Below, in pieces: positions 53,748-63,582 of a DNA stretch of 64,000 bases (within the stretch, counting starts at the first letter, position 1; each line of letters opens with the position of its first letter). Source of the stretch: Polaribacter sp. SA4-10 (lineage in GTDB: Bacteria > Bacteroidota > Bacteroidia > Flavobacteriales > Flavobacteriaceae); assembly GCF_002163835.1 (NCBI RefSeq), contig NZ_CP019331.1:1054001-1118000 (forward strand), read 5' to 3'. The notes under the pieces are model-generated. The model was not told the DNA's origin, searched no databases, and was given only the letters and a program-made list of their open reading frames with translations. A program made the position numbers and the translations under genes.

Positions 53748-53766
53748 GTTTTTTCCTTTTAGCTTC

Positions 53767-53808
53767 CAAATATAATTTGATATAGTGCAATGTAATTGCA
53801 CTATATCA
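53767..53808 (-). promoter_or_regulatory. Promoter with perfect 13-bp operator palindrome
   Basis: TGATATAGTGCAA (53778-53790), TGTAA, TTGCACTATATCA (53796-53808) is an exact inverted repeat. On the minus strand the -7 box TATATTTG (53774-53767) follows 3 bases after it, so the palindrome covers the -33 region, which is repressor-site geometry. It is also 11 bases past the hsdR stop and could fold as a hairpin, but there is no T run on either side. Confidence 0.7.
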
Positions 53809-53819
53809 TTTAGCTTTGT

Positions 53820-56800
53820 TTAAGTTTGTGACATCCTTTTCATGGTATCAAAAAACGCTGTTTTAAACGCCTCGTCTTTAGCATATAGACGGTATAAATC
53901 TAATTCTTGCTTACGCTGCTTAGACATAACATCATCTAAGATTTTTTGAAACGCTAAATTTTTATTTTGTTCATCTAAATTTTCTGCAACTTTAGATTGA
54001 AAATCGGGATGCGTTTGAATCGATTTAGTTAAGCTGATAAACTTAACACGTTGGTCATCTGGTGTTGCTTCCCAACCTTGAAACCATTTTTCATTAAAAC
54101 TATTAATAATCAAGTCTAAAGGGTCTAAATCTTCATCTGTTCCGTGAGCACCTCTAGGGTTTGGGTTTTGTGGGTCTACACTACTTGCTGAATCATCTAA
54201 ACCAATCGTTTCATTTAAACGAACGCGTTCTAAACCGTAGGTAGATAAATCTATTGAACTTAAAAGTTCATCTAGGGCATCTATATCTGGATTGTTAATT
54301 GGTAATTTCGGAATTAGAAACTTTAAAAACCAATAGATCTTTTCCCAATTCAAAACTTCAAAAGGCAAAATAGAAGCCATTTGACCATAAATTTTGACAA
54401 ACTGTTTTGCTTTAATTTTAAAATCTGCCTTCTCATCATCTTCCAATTCTAATTCATGAACAAAACGTTCTGCTGCTCTTTCAATAATCGGACTTAATAC
54501 TTGTGCATCTTCTTTATTAAAGAACTTCTCATTAAAATCTTCTACCTCACTCCATTCGTAAACGCCAACTTCATCTAACACATCTTTTAACTCGTGCAAT
54601 ACATTTACATCTGTAGCTTCACTTAATGATGTTGCAGTGTAAAAGGGGTCAAATGATGCTTTAATATCATCTGTAGAGTTGAAAAAATCCAACACAAACA
54701 CATCTTCTGTTTTCTTCCCTAATTTCGTTGCAGCCCTGTTTAAACGTGATAAAGCCTGAACAGCCATTACGCCTTGTAATTTTTTATCTACGTACATGGC
54801 ACACAATTTAGGTTGATCAAAGCCTGTTAAGTATTTATTAGCAACCACTAATATTCTATATTCATCTTCATCAAACTTGTGTCGTGTGTCTTTTTCTGCA
54901 AAGCCATTCATTTCTGCTTCAGTATATTCGATTCCGTCTACCGTTTTAGTACCAGAAAATGCAATTGCAATTTTAAAAGGATTGCCTTTATCATTTAAGC
55001 TGTTTTGCAGAGCTTTGTAATAACGTATCGCAGATTCTATACTTTGAGTTACCATCATTGCTTTTGCTTTTCCTTTCAGCTTTTTTTGATTTACTATTTT
55101 AGGAATAAAATGGTCAAGTACAATTTCTGCTTTTGTATTTATGGTTTGTTGATGCTGTTCTACATAAGCTCTTAATTTTTTCTGAGCTTTCGTTGAATCA
55201 AACAACGGATTGTCTTCTGTAGATTTTTCTATTTCGTAATAACTTTTTAGTGTTGTATAATTTGCCAATACATCTAATATAAAGCCTTCCTCAATGGCTT
55301 GTTTCATAGAATACAAATGAAACGGTTTAAAACTACCGTCTTCATTTTTTACGCCAAATTTTTCTAAAGTAATCGGCTTTGGTGTCGCTGTAAACGCCAA
55401 GTAAGAAGCATTACCTCGCATTTTACGAGACTGCATTGCTTGCACTATTTTATCTTGTGCATCAAACTCTTCATCTTCATTTACCTGTTGCCCCATGGCT
55501 CTGTTCATATTATCATGCGCTGAACCACTCTGACTACTGTGTGCTTCATCAATAATAACTGCAAAACGCTTGTCGCTTAAATCTGCTATGCCTTCTATAA
55601 TAAATGGGAACTTCTGAATAGTGGTAATGATTATTTTCTTGCCTTGCTCTAAACTTTCTCTTAATTCTTTAGAAGAGTAAGCAGGTGCAATGATGTTTTT
55701 TATTTCTGAAAAATCTGCAATATTATCACGTATTTGTTTGTCCAACAAACGTCTGTCTGTTACCACGATAACCGAATCAAATAAGGGCTTTTCTAAGTCT
55801 TTGACGCCTGGAACATTACTATTTTCTGGATACGCTTCAATTAGTTGATAGGCAGCCCAAGTAATAGAGTTGGATTTTCCTGAACCTGCTGAATGCTGTA
55901 TTAAATAGGTTTGACCAACGCCTTTTGCACTTGCATCTGCTATTATTTTACGTACCACATCTAGTTGATGGTATCTCGGAAAAAATAAAGTTTTAGTCTG
56001 AATTGGGTCTTTCTTTTTACCATCTAAACGCACAAAATGCTGAATGATATTGGCTAAACTTTCTCTTGCAAACACTTCATTCCACAAATAATTGGTTCTA
56101 TGGCCGCTAGTACCGGCTGGAAGTTCTGGATTGCCCTTTCCGTGCTTGTTTCCTTTATTAAATGGCAAGAAAAAAGTGTTTTTACCATCTAATTTGGTAG
56201 TCATATAAGCTTCGTCTGTGTCTACGGCAAAATGTACCACACAACGTGCAAAGTTTAATAAAGGTTGTTTGGTGTCTCGTTGGGTTCTGTATTGGTGCTG
56301 TCCATGCACTCTAGCGTTTTGACCTGTCCATTGGTTTTTTAATTCCATGGTTACAATTGGCAATCCATTAATAAACAACACCATGTCTATCTCTTCTCGT
56401 GGGTTGTCTATACTATAGCGTACTTGTCTGGTTTCACTAAAACAGTTACTCTGAAAATTGTCTTTTACTTGTTGGCTGCTACTTGCTAGTGGGTTTTGAT
56501 AAAACAATGTAAAATGTGCATCATCAACTTCCAAACCTTTTTTAAGCAAATGCAGCACTCCATACTTTTTAATCATACGGTCAAAACGATTTAGAATTTT
56601 CAATTTCCAGTCGCTTTGTTTTTGTAGTTTTTCTAATTCTTTTCTTTGTGTATTTTCTAAGAAAGACCAAAAGAATTGTTCGTCTATAGCAAAACGTGCA
56701 TTAAAATTTGCTGCCTGCCCAATATAGTAGCCTTTCCCTGTTCTATAGAAGTCTGCATTTTCATTTACAGAGTCAATAGCTATGCCTTGCATTTTTAATT

Positions 56801-56873
56801 CTTCAAGGCAAGTGCCTGTTAAATGCTTTTCTATAGCTGCTTCTAGGGCTTGTTCGTTTGTTTTACTTACCAT
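53820..56873 (-). CDS. hsdR: Type I restriction enzyme R subunit HsdR
   Basis: 1017 residues. The N-terminal PD-(D/E)XK nuclease has EIDMVLFINGLPIVTMELKNQW (D ~163, E-x-K ~177). The SF2 translocase has Walker A IQHSAGSGKSNS (~331), IIDEAHSSQSG (~442), LAFTATPKPITLE and QALSRLNRAA. A helical C-terminal part binds the methylase core. With HsdM and HsdS it forms the complex that translocates unmodified DNA and cuts at a distance. It is separated from hsdM/hsdS by two extra genes in the same direction. Confidence 0.95.
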   Translation of the reverse strand: MVSKTNEQALEAAIEKHLTGTCLEELKMQGIAIDSVNENADFYRTGKGYYIGQAANFNARFAIDEQFFWSFLENTQRKELEKLQKQSDWKLKILNRFDRMIKKYGVLHLLKKGLEVDDAHFTLFYQNPLASSSQQVKDNFQSNCFSETRQVRYSIDNPREEIDMVLFINGLPIVTMELKNQWTGQNARVHGQHQYRTQRDTKQPLLNFARCVVHFAVDTDEAYMTTKLDGKNTFFLPFNKGNKHGKGNPELPAGTSGHRTNYLWNEVFARESLANIIQHFVRLDGKKKDPIQTKTLFFPRYHQLDVVRKIIADASAKGVGQTYLIQHSAGSGKSNSITWAAYQLIEAYPENSNVPGVKDLEKPLFDSVIVVTDRRLLDKQIRDNIADFSEIKNIIAPAYSSKELRESLEQGKKIIITTIQKFPFIIEGIADLSDKRFAVIIDEAHSSQSGSAHDNMNRAMGQQVNEDEEFDAQDKIVQAMQSRKMRGNASYLAFTATPKPITLEKFGVKNEDGSFKPFHLYSMKQAIEEGFILDVLANYTTLKSYYEIEKSTEDNPLFDSTKAQKKLRAYVEQHQQTINTKAEIVLDHFIPKIVNQKKLKGKAKAMMVTQSIESAIRYYKALQNSLNDKGNPFKIAIAFSGTKTVDGIEYTEAEMNGFAEKDTRHKFDEDEYRILVVANKYLTGFDQPKLCAMYVDKKLQGVMAVQALSRLNRAATKLGKKTEDVFVLDFFNSTDDIKASFDPFYTATSLSEATDVNVLHELKDVLDEVGVYEWSEVEDFNEKFFNKEDAQVLSPIIERAAERFVHELELEDDEKADFKIKAKQFVKIYGQMASILPFEVLNWEKIYWFLKFLIPKLPINNPDIDALDELLSSIDLSTYGLERVRLNETIGLDDSASSVDPQNPNPRGAHGTDEDLDPLDLIINSFNEKWFQGWEATPDDQRVKFISLTKSIQTHPDFQSKVAENLDEQNKNLAFQKILDDVMSKQRKQELDLYRLYAKDEAFKTAFFDTMKRMSQT

Positions 56874-56878
56874 ATTTA

Positions 56879-59800
56879 CTATTTAATATTAAGCGAAATT
56901 TCATACTCTGATGTGATCGGATCATATTTCCCGTTTGTAAAGAAATCCTTTATTTTGATAATTTCATTTTTATTCCTTACCAGCCAAATTTCATAATTTT
57001 CATCCTCTACTTTTCCAAACTCAAATTCAGACCTTGATAAAAAGAAACGGCCACCATCAAAGGTCTTTACTTCAATATACTTTAGGTTATCATTTTCATC
57101 TGTAAAACGGAGGTCACAATGAAGGCCTTCATTATCTCTAGCAACCCAATCAACATTTTTGAAATTATTATTCTTCAGGTAATTAAAAACAAATTCTTCA
57201 GATGTATTACCCATTTCTTTCAATTTTCTCTCTTCAGATTCCTTTGGCGTAAAAACACCTCTTCCATTCATTTTGGCGCTTCGTCCTCTTTTTTTACTTT
57301 GTAACTTTTCACTGCTAATAATGATTGGTTCTGGCGCATCATGAATTGTTTCATTTTCAGAATTGGCACTTTCTAAATCAATAGACTCATCAACTTCTAT
57401 AATTTCACTTTTGATGGTTTCTATAGCATTTTGAAAATACAGTAAACTCTTTAATCTTTCACTCTGATTTATTTTATGTAACTCTTCCTCATTGAATAGT
57501 TGTGCATTTATATCCCTAAGTTCTGAAACATCTTTTTCAAAAGACAAATCTAGGTTCTCATATAAACCATTCACATATTCTTTGAATAAAACCTCGAGAT
57601 CAATGTCAAATTTCAATTTATTACTTTCTGCAATCATTTCAGCAAAATCATGAATGTTTTCAAAAGTATTTATCCGGTTCAAATAATCAGATTGCTCCTC
57701 AATAGGAAGCTTATTATATTTTTTCCAAACAGCAGATTTTATCAAAGTTTTCTTTGTTAATAATCTGTTTTTTATGCTCGAATAATGAATTTCTTTTAAA
57801 TCGATGCTGTAGGGATAGTTTTTAGAAAATATTTCTAGATCAAGAGCAATCTGGTCAAATAGATTCTTTATTTTAAGAATTTGCTTCGGTTCGTTGATGG
57901 TTTCATAATCCAAAAAACCCAAATCAATGTCTATCGCAAACTGATTTTTTATTTGAGCTTCCAGACTCAAGTCATCCATATGTTTTTGATATTCAATCCC
58001 TTTAGAAACAAATATGGCTTGCCAAAAAGCTTGTTTGTAATCAGCTAAACCAAGTAGTTCTCTAGCTTCATTAAAGGTATCGGCACCAAAATCAGCTTTA
58101 ATATTTTTCAATATGTCATCATACTGTCCGCTAAACAAATGCCTAAATTCATTTTTATCTCCTCTAACATCGAAAGAGAGAGATACAATATCGGCACAAC
58201 TATTTGTAAATATCCTATTCGTTTTTAATCTTGTTAATGAGTCTCCATTATTTACTTTTACATAATAATTTTGGTCCTTATGATGAATAAATTCATAGTC
58301 TAATACTTCATATAGGTTATCTCCTATTTTATAGGTTATTTCTGAACATAAAATAATCTCAATTTTGTTACAAATAGAAGCTTGCACTTTTTGAATTTTA
58401 CTTTCGTCAATCACATTTAACCTATACGTTAAAATTATAGGTTTTAACAATTCTAAGAATTCGCTAAATCTCTGATTTAATTCGGGTAATATACTTGAAG
58501 ATGCCAGTTCTATTTGAATCGTAGAAAGATCATTAATACCAAAAAAAGCTATGGCTTCAACGCCTCCAGATCTGGCAGGAAAGTTAAATACCGGAAAATT
58601 CTTCATTAACTGCTTTGGCAGTTTTATATTATCACTGAAATAAATATCATTTTTTTTATATGGTTTTAAGCTTTCACCGTCATCTGCAAAAAGTAGAATA
58701 TCTTTCTCAAAACCAATCTGGTTTTGTTTGTAATGTGCCAATGCTCTTTTGTAAATAGTTTGCGTTTTTTTACCATTTGGATATCTATCAGGAAGGATAT
58801 TGATTATCTCGGCAACCTTGTCAATTGATAAATCGCAAAAATCATCCTTAGCACCTAACATGATTAATATAGAATCTATGCGACTTTTTGAAACTTCATG
58901 TTCTTTAAAAAAATATTTTCTATAATCTATTGCAAAATTGTTAACCCAGCCATATCTTTCATCAACTAAATAATCCATAAATCCATAAGGACTTAATTTG
59001 TTAATTTCATATTTAATATATGACGATTTGATCTGAATAGGATTCCATGTCCTAAAGAAATACTGAACAAAGTCATTATTTTCACTATCATTTAGTTGAC
59101 GTCTTAAAGTACCATCAAAATGTATCCATAGAATTAGCTTTTCAATGGATATTAAACCCAGTATTGAACTAAGCCCCTTAATAACCATAACACTTGCCTT
59201 AAAGCGTTCATCAATATTTTCATTTAATTCTTGTGCTAGATAAAGTCGATAGTCTTGAAAATTTTTATCCTCCTCTGTTATAGACTCATAAATGGCATAT
59301 TCATTTAGTCCTATCCATTTAAGATATTCTTGAACTTCGTGCGCATCTTGCTCTGGCAACCCAAGGCTTGCGGGCGACCCAATGAAGTCATTGGCAGTAT
59401 AAATATCGTTAAAGATGGTTTCAGTTATTTTTCCAATTGGATAATAACCTGAGAACACCATTTCATCTACCAACTTAACATTGCCATTTTTGTTTAGGCC
59501 AGGAACCCTAATGGCATCAGGTAATTTGGTACCATCATTGAGTTGTAAGAAATTATGAAATAAACATTGATTCATTTCTATAACCGTTTGATTTATCAAT
59601 GAAGGAGATTCTTTTAAACGGATTCTTGATTCACTAATTATTTTTTGAGCGAGAGTAGCGGGCTCATAACTATGTATGTTACAAAATCCTTTTAATTGAT
59701 CATAGATAAACCTAGACTTATTAGAATTATCATCAACATTAAACGCAAACTTTTCTAATAATGCCTCGTATAAAATTTTGTTTATAAACTGAATATTGGC

Positions 59801-61372
59801 AAAAGCCGGTGTTTTAAGCAGATTATCTTTGGTAATTGGTGTATAAACGTATTCCCCTTCTTGTATATTAGTCATTGCATCATTCACCAAAAAAGTCATT
59901 TTGTTTTGGAAATCAGTTGTGATAAAATGACAATTCTTTACAATCTGATAAATAAATTCGGATCTTTGGTGCATTGTAAGCTCCTTGATAGCGATGCCGT
60001 TTAAAATTTTTACAACATCCTTTAAAACAGATAAATCTTGGTCAATATGATCTTCTAAATAATAATCTTTAAGGCTTTTATCTGTAAGTGGAATCAAATG
60101 GCAATCTATCTCGTTTTGGGCATCAATATTTAGTAGCATTTGCCCAAATTCATTAGAAATAAAAATTGATTCTTCAAGCGTTTTATAGATATTATCTATA
60201 CAAGGTAGTATGGGCTCTGTATGAACAGCCTTATCAATCAATTCATAATAACCTAAATCATCCAATGTGTCAGCCTTATGAGAATGATGCAGTATGTCTA
60301 AAGGTTTATAAGACACCTCTTCTTGAGAAAAATACTTCGCAACTTTAGTGGTAAATTCAACTATTTCCTGCAAAATAAACCTATTCTTTTCAGAATCATT
60401 TATTTGATTTCTGGTTGCATCCAAATCAAAGGTAGCATGCAATATATAGGGTTGCTTTAATTGTATTTTGGTAGGAAAAAAAGAATATAAATAGGTTGAT
60501 GACACCTCGAAATTTTCTTCAATAGCAATTTTTGTTTGATAGAGCTCTTCATCTTGTTTTATTTCATCCCAATATTTTTCAGGTAAAAGCGCTTCTTTTT
60601 CAAAGATTTGCCAATTAGTCCCGTTCTCAAAACGAATTTTGGTTAAAGGTTGAAATACATCTGAATTTGGTTGCATAGTTTCTCTAGTACAAGAGATATC
60701 TTGTTGCCCATCCAACCCTTCAAATTTTATTGTTTCTATATTGTTTAAAAACAATATAGTTTCTGGTGTTATGGCTCTAATCTGTTTTACTATATCTTTT
60801 AAAAATTTAATTTTATAGTCAATAATAATACTTGTAACATAGCCGTTTTGCTGTATTTTACCAATATTTGGTAAAGTAAGAAACGGCATGGGTATAACGT
60901 GTTCTTTTAAATTCTGTTCTTTTTGTATTGTTTGCTGTATTTCCTTTTCAAATAATGCATTAAAATTTGCTTTACGAGTATTCTCAGAATATTTTAATGA
61001 AAAATTATTGCTTTGAATTTCTATAGCATGACTCCAATTGATAATAGACCTAAAACCTAAACCTTTATTACCAATGTATTTTTTTTGCTCAGTTTTAGAT
61101 GATAAATTGGAGATAAATAATGAGCGATACCCCTTTTTAGAAAAAGGAGTACCAATATTATGAATAGACACTTGTTTTTTATCTTGGTCTAGTTTAATGA
61201 GTACCTCTTTAGAGCCCTCATCATCACAATTTTGTAATAATTCTAATAATTGCCGTCCGTTGTAACCTTTAACCGTTTCATTTTCTTGGTTATAGTCACG
61301 TAACATATAGCTATAATTGTCAGCATATTGTTTTTTTGTGGATTTTATTAAATTATCTAAATGTTGCTCCAT
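56879..61372 (-). CDS. Giant GHKL (sacsin/MORC-like) ATPase with DUF3883 nuclease tail
   Basis: 1497 residues. The N-terminal HSP90/sacsin-type ATPase shows ELLQNCDDEGS (N-box, ~42), IHNIGTPFSKKGYRSL and YIGNKGLGFRSI (G-box, ~100). A very long middle has no recognisable domain. The C-terminus (~1390-1497) is DUF3883, a PD-(D/E)XK-like domain with GNTSEEFVFNYL, CDLRF and YIEVKTFDGG. Iyer, Abhiman and Aravind described GHKL/MORC-type ATPases linked to restriction systems. Here it sits between hsdS and hsdR, 5 bases upstream of hsdR. Its role may be loop-type DNA sensing or cleavage; that is inference. Confidence 0.82.
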   Translation of the reverse strand: MEQHLDNLIKSTKKQYADNYSYMLRDYNQENETVKGYNGRQLLELLQNCDDEGSKEVLIKLDQDKKQVSIHNIGTPFSKKGYRSLFISNLSSKTEQKKYIGNKGLGFRSIINWSHAIEIQSNNFSLKYSENTRKANFNALFEKEIQQTIQKEQNLKEHVIPMPFLTLPNIGKIQQNGYVTSIIIDYKIKFLKDIVKQIRAITPETILFLNNIETIKFEGLDGQQDISCTRETMQPNSDVFQPLTKIRFENGTNWQIFEKEALLPEKYWDEIKQDEELYQTKIAIEENFEVSSTYLYSFFPTKIQLKQPYILHATFDLDATRNQINDSEKNRFILQEIVEFTTKVAKYFSQEEVSYKPLDILHHSHKADTLDDLGYYELIDKAVHTEPILPCIDNIYKTLEESIFISNEFGQMLLNIDAQNEIDCHLIPLTDKSLKDYYLEDHIDQDLSVLKDVVKILNGIAIKELTMHQRSEFIYQIVKNCHFITTDFQNKMTFLVNDAMTNIQEGEYVYTPITKDNLLKTPAFANIQFINKILYEALLEKFAFNVDDNSNKSRFIYDQLKGFCNIHSYEPATLAQKIISESRIRLKESPSLINQTVIEMNQCLFHNFLQLNDGTKLPDAIRVPGLNKNGNVKLVDEMVFSGYYPIGKITETIFNDIYTANDFIGSPASLGLPEQDAHEVQEYLKWIGLNEYAIYESITEEDKNFQDYRLYLAQELNENIDERFKASVMVIKGLSSILGLISIEKLILWIHFDGTLRRQLNDSENNDFVQYFFRTWNPIQIKSSYIKYEINKLSPYGFMDYLVDERYGWVNNFAIDYRKYFFKEHEVSKSRIDSILIMLGAKDDFCDLSIDKVAEIINILPDRYPNGKKTQTIYKRALAHYKQNQIGFEKDILLFADDGESLKPYKKNDIYFSDNIKLPKQLMKNFPVFNFPARSGGVEAIAFFGINDLSTIQIELASSSILPELNQRFSEFLELLKPIILTYRLNVIDESKIQKVQASICNKIEIILCSEITYKIGDNLYEVLDYEFIHHKDQNYYVKVNNGDSLTRLKTNRIFTNSCADIVSLSFDVRGDKNEFRHLFSGQYDDILKNIKADFGADTFNEARELLGLADYKQAFWQAIFVSKGIEYQKHMDDLSLEAQIKNQFAIDIDLGFLDYETINEPKQILKIKNLFDQIALDLEIFSKNYPYSIDLKEIHYSSIKNRLLTKKTLIKSAVWKKYNKLPIEEQSDYLNRINTFENIHDFAEMIAESNKLKFDIDLEVLFKEYVNGLYENLDLSFEKDVSELRDINAQLFNEEELHKINQSERLKSLLYFQNAIETIKSEIIEVDESIDLESANSENETIHDAPEPIIISSEKLQSKKRGRSAKMNGRGVFTPKESEERKLKEMGNTSEEFVFNYLKNNNFKNVDWVARDNEGLHCDLRFTDENDNLKYIEVKTFDGGRFFLSRSEFEFGKVEDENYEIWLVRNKNEIIKIKDFFTNGKYDPITSEYEISLNIK

Positions 61373-61401
61373 ACTAAATCAATCTTATTATCTGTGACAA
61401 T

Positions 61402-62264
61402 TTAAAATTTGTCATTTTCATTGTTGTCTGTTCTCTTAATAATAACTCTATAAGCAGGATTCCATTTAGCCTCTCTTCTAGCAACAGAAATTTCATTTTG
61501 TAGATTATAGCTTTCAGAGTTTATATCTTCTTTTGAAGCTTTTTCTTTTTCTAAGTTAAAGTCTTCTTGCGCTGGATAATAATTTTTACAATCCTTTCAA
61601 TATCTTCTAAAGCATAAAGTGTCTGCCTCTCTTCTCCTTTATCTAAATAACAACACACAAGAGTTCGCCATGGTTGCGCATTATATGGATGAAAATCATC
61701 ATAACTTGGTGTTTTATAGTTTCCGTTAGGGTGTTTTTTATTTGCAACCTCTTCTACTTTATTTAGCTTAACTAATGAGCAACCAAATTGCTCGTCTGCA
61801 AACATTCTATAGCAACTGTCTGTATTTAATTTTAAAGAATGTGCTGTATGCATTCCATTATAGAGTAAATAGTATCCTTTACAGCCTGTCATATTCTCAA
61901 GTATTCTCAGCGATTCCCATTGTTGCCTAGACTTGCCATTATATCTAATAGTATCGTATTTTTTATTATGTTTTAACGCTTTGGCTTGAAGTGCAAACCA
62001 TCTGTAACGGTTTGGATCTGTTTCTACAAAGACATCAATATCTCCTCCGTAAGTATTCTCATCATATGCTTTGTTTGTATATACATCAAAGTTCTTTTCA
62101 AAGTTGATTCTGTATGTTAAAATATCAGCAATTATCTGTGAGGTAATACCAATCTCTGGCATATCTATTTTAACTTTATGATGATGATTTATGTCATTCC
62201 AAACTTTAGAGGCTATCCCATCAAATAATTTGCATCGTAATGTTTCTTCAATTTGTATACTCAT
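61402..62264 (-). pseudogene. DUF6615-like protein gene, apparently frameshifted near its 3' end
   Basis: The intact frame from ATG 62264 to 61551 gives 237 residues with ENTYGGDIDVFVE, RYRWFALQAKAL (D ... Q-x-K, nuclease-like) and GYYLLYNGMHTAHSL, resembling DUF6615. At a run of five T's (61583-61587; A's on the coding strand) the reading shifts. If one base is added, the protein continues VKNYYPAQEDFNLEKEKA ... AKWNPAYRVIIKRTDNN and stops at 61402, a hydrophilic and coherent tail of about 60 residues. The alternative is a short native end RKKTLT. It is either a real mutation or a homopolymer error. It lies between hsdS and the GHKL ATPase. Confidence 0.6.
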
Positions 62265-62265
62265 A

Positions 62266-63582
62266 CTAACATACCTTTACCTTACCAGTTACCACACTAT
62301 TTATTAAACTGCTCTTATACTCTTTTAACTTTGCAATTTCTTGCTGTTTTAGGCTAATGGCGGTTTCTATTTTACCACAACCATTTTCTATATATTTTGA
62401 AATCTCAGTTCTTTCATTTCGTGGAGGTATTGGCATTTTTATATTGACAACATTATTATTGCTTAGATTTGCTTGTTTAGTTCCAGCTGGCAGACAATAC
62501 AGCTGATTTAGATAACTATCACTTTGTAATAACATAACAAGATATTCAGGTTCGAAATTATTTTTGGCTGTAATTTTAGCAACCCTTTGATTCAATAAAT
62601 ATTTAGTATCATCATCAATTAAAATTGCGAAACCATAATCCTTTTTCCCTAGAGTTCCGGTTAAAGACATTAATATGTCATTTTTGGAAACAACCCAATC
62701 TTTATGTGATTGTAAATATGAAGCATCAACAAAAGTTGGTTGTCTATCCAAACTTAGACAATTCATATAAGTATTAGCAATTTTAATAATCTGTATACCT
62801 TCATCTTTAAAATCACTAGAGTTAAAAGCGAAACCGCCTTGGATATTTGCAAAATACTTCAACCGCTTCACCTCCCAATGCTTAGGTATATCACCAATCC
62901 ACTCCACACCAGAGTCTTTTAGTTTTACATTTGGGTTTAAACCACGTGTAACAGCTTTGTGTATGAGTATTTGTTTGCGTTCTTTTAGCAAGCTTATTTG
63001 TTGCTCTTTAATGGTAATGGCTTCGTCTATTTTTGTGGTTTTATCGTCTAAAAATTGTGCGATTGCGGTTTGTTCTGAAAGCGGTGGAACAAAGGTTTTA
63101 AAAGCAAAGAAATTATCTTTAGAAATCGTATTTCTTAAACCTGTGTATAGAGGTTTCATTCTTTTATCTGCATCTAAATTCAAATAAAAATAATAAAGAA
63201 AGCTTCTATCGAAATTTTCATTCGGCTCCATTACAGTATATGCTCCTGTAATCATTCCGTTATAATCAGATAAACCTACACAACGAGGTGTTTCTTCAAC
63301 ATCAAAAAGGCAAAAAACAAAGTCACCTTTTTTAACTTCTTGGTATGTATCAAATTCAGCAGGGAATTTTCCACCATTATCTAGATTTCTTATTACAATA
63401 CCTTTTAGAGTCAATGACAATAAATCGTAATCAGCAGATTTCTTCCCAACCTGATTTTTCTTCAAATTAAAAATAAACTTATTTGCCAAAGCTTCCCAAT
63501 GCTCAGGAATCTTCCCCAACCATTCCACACCAGACTCTTTATAGCGTTCGTAACGTTGCACTTTTGTTTCCGTTTCTACCAT
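62266..63582 (-). CDS. hsdS: Type I restriction specificity subunit HsdS
   Basis: 438 residues with the two-fold HsdS architecture. The two conserved openings GVEWLGKIPEHWE (~18) and GVEWIGDIPKHWEVKRLK (~225) each start a target-recognition domain. Each domain ends in a coiled coil (SEQTAIAQFLDDKTTKIDEA; ERTEISKYIENGCGKIETA followed by ISLKQQEIAKLKEYKSSLIN). The two recognition domains read half-sites of the target sequence. The ATG shares one base with the hsdM stop (TAATG), so they are co-translated. The C-terminus differs from the relic at 50745. Confidence 0.93.
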   Translation of the reverse strand: MVETETKVQRYERYKESGVEWLGKIPEHWEALANKFIFNLKKNQVGKKSADYDLLSLTLKGIVIRNLDNGGKFPAEFDTYQEVKKGDFVFCLFDVEETPRCVGLSDYNGMITGAYTVMEPNENFDRSFLYYFYLNLDADKRMKPLYTGLRNTISKDNFFAFKTFVPPLSEQTAIAQFLDDKTTKIDEAITIKEQQISLLKERKQILIHKAVTRGLNPNVKLKDSGVEWIGDIPKHWEVKRLKYFANIQGGFAFNSSDFKDEGIQIIKIANTYMNCLSLDRQPTFVDASYLQSHKDWVVSKNDILMSLTGTLGKKDYGFAILIDDDTKYLLNQRVAKITAKNNFEPEYLVMLLQSDSYLNQLYCLPAGTKQANLSNNNVVNIKMPIPPRNERTEISKYIENGCGKIETAISLKQQEIAKLKEYKSSLINSVVTGKVKVC

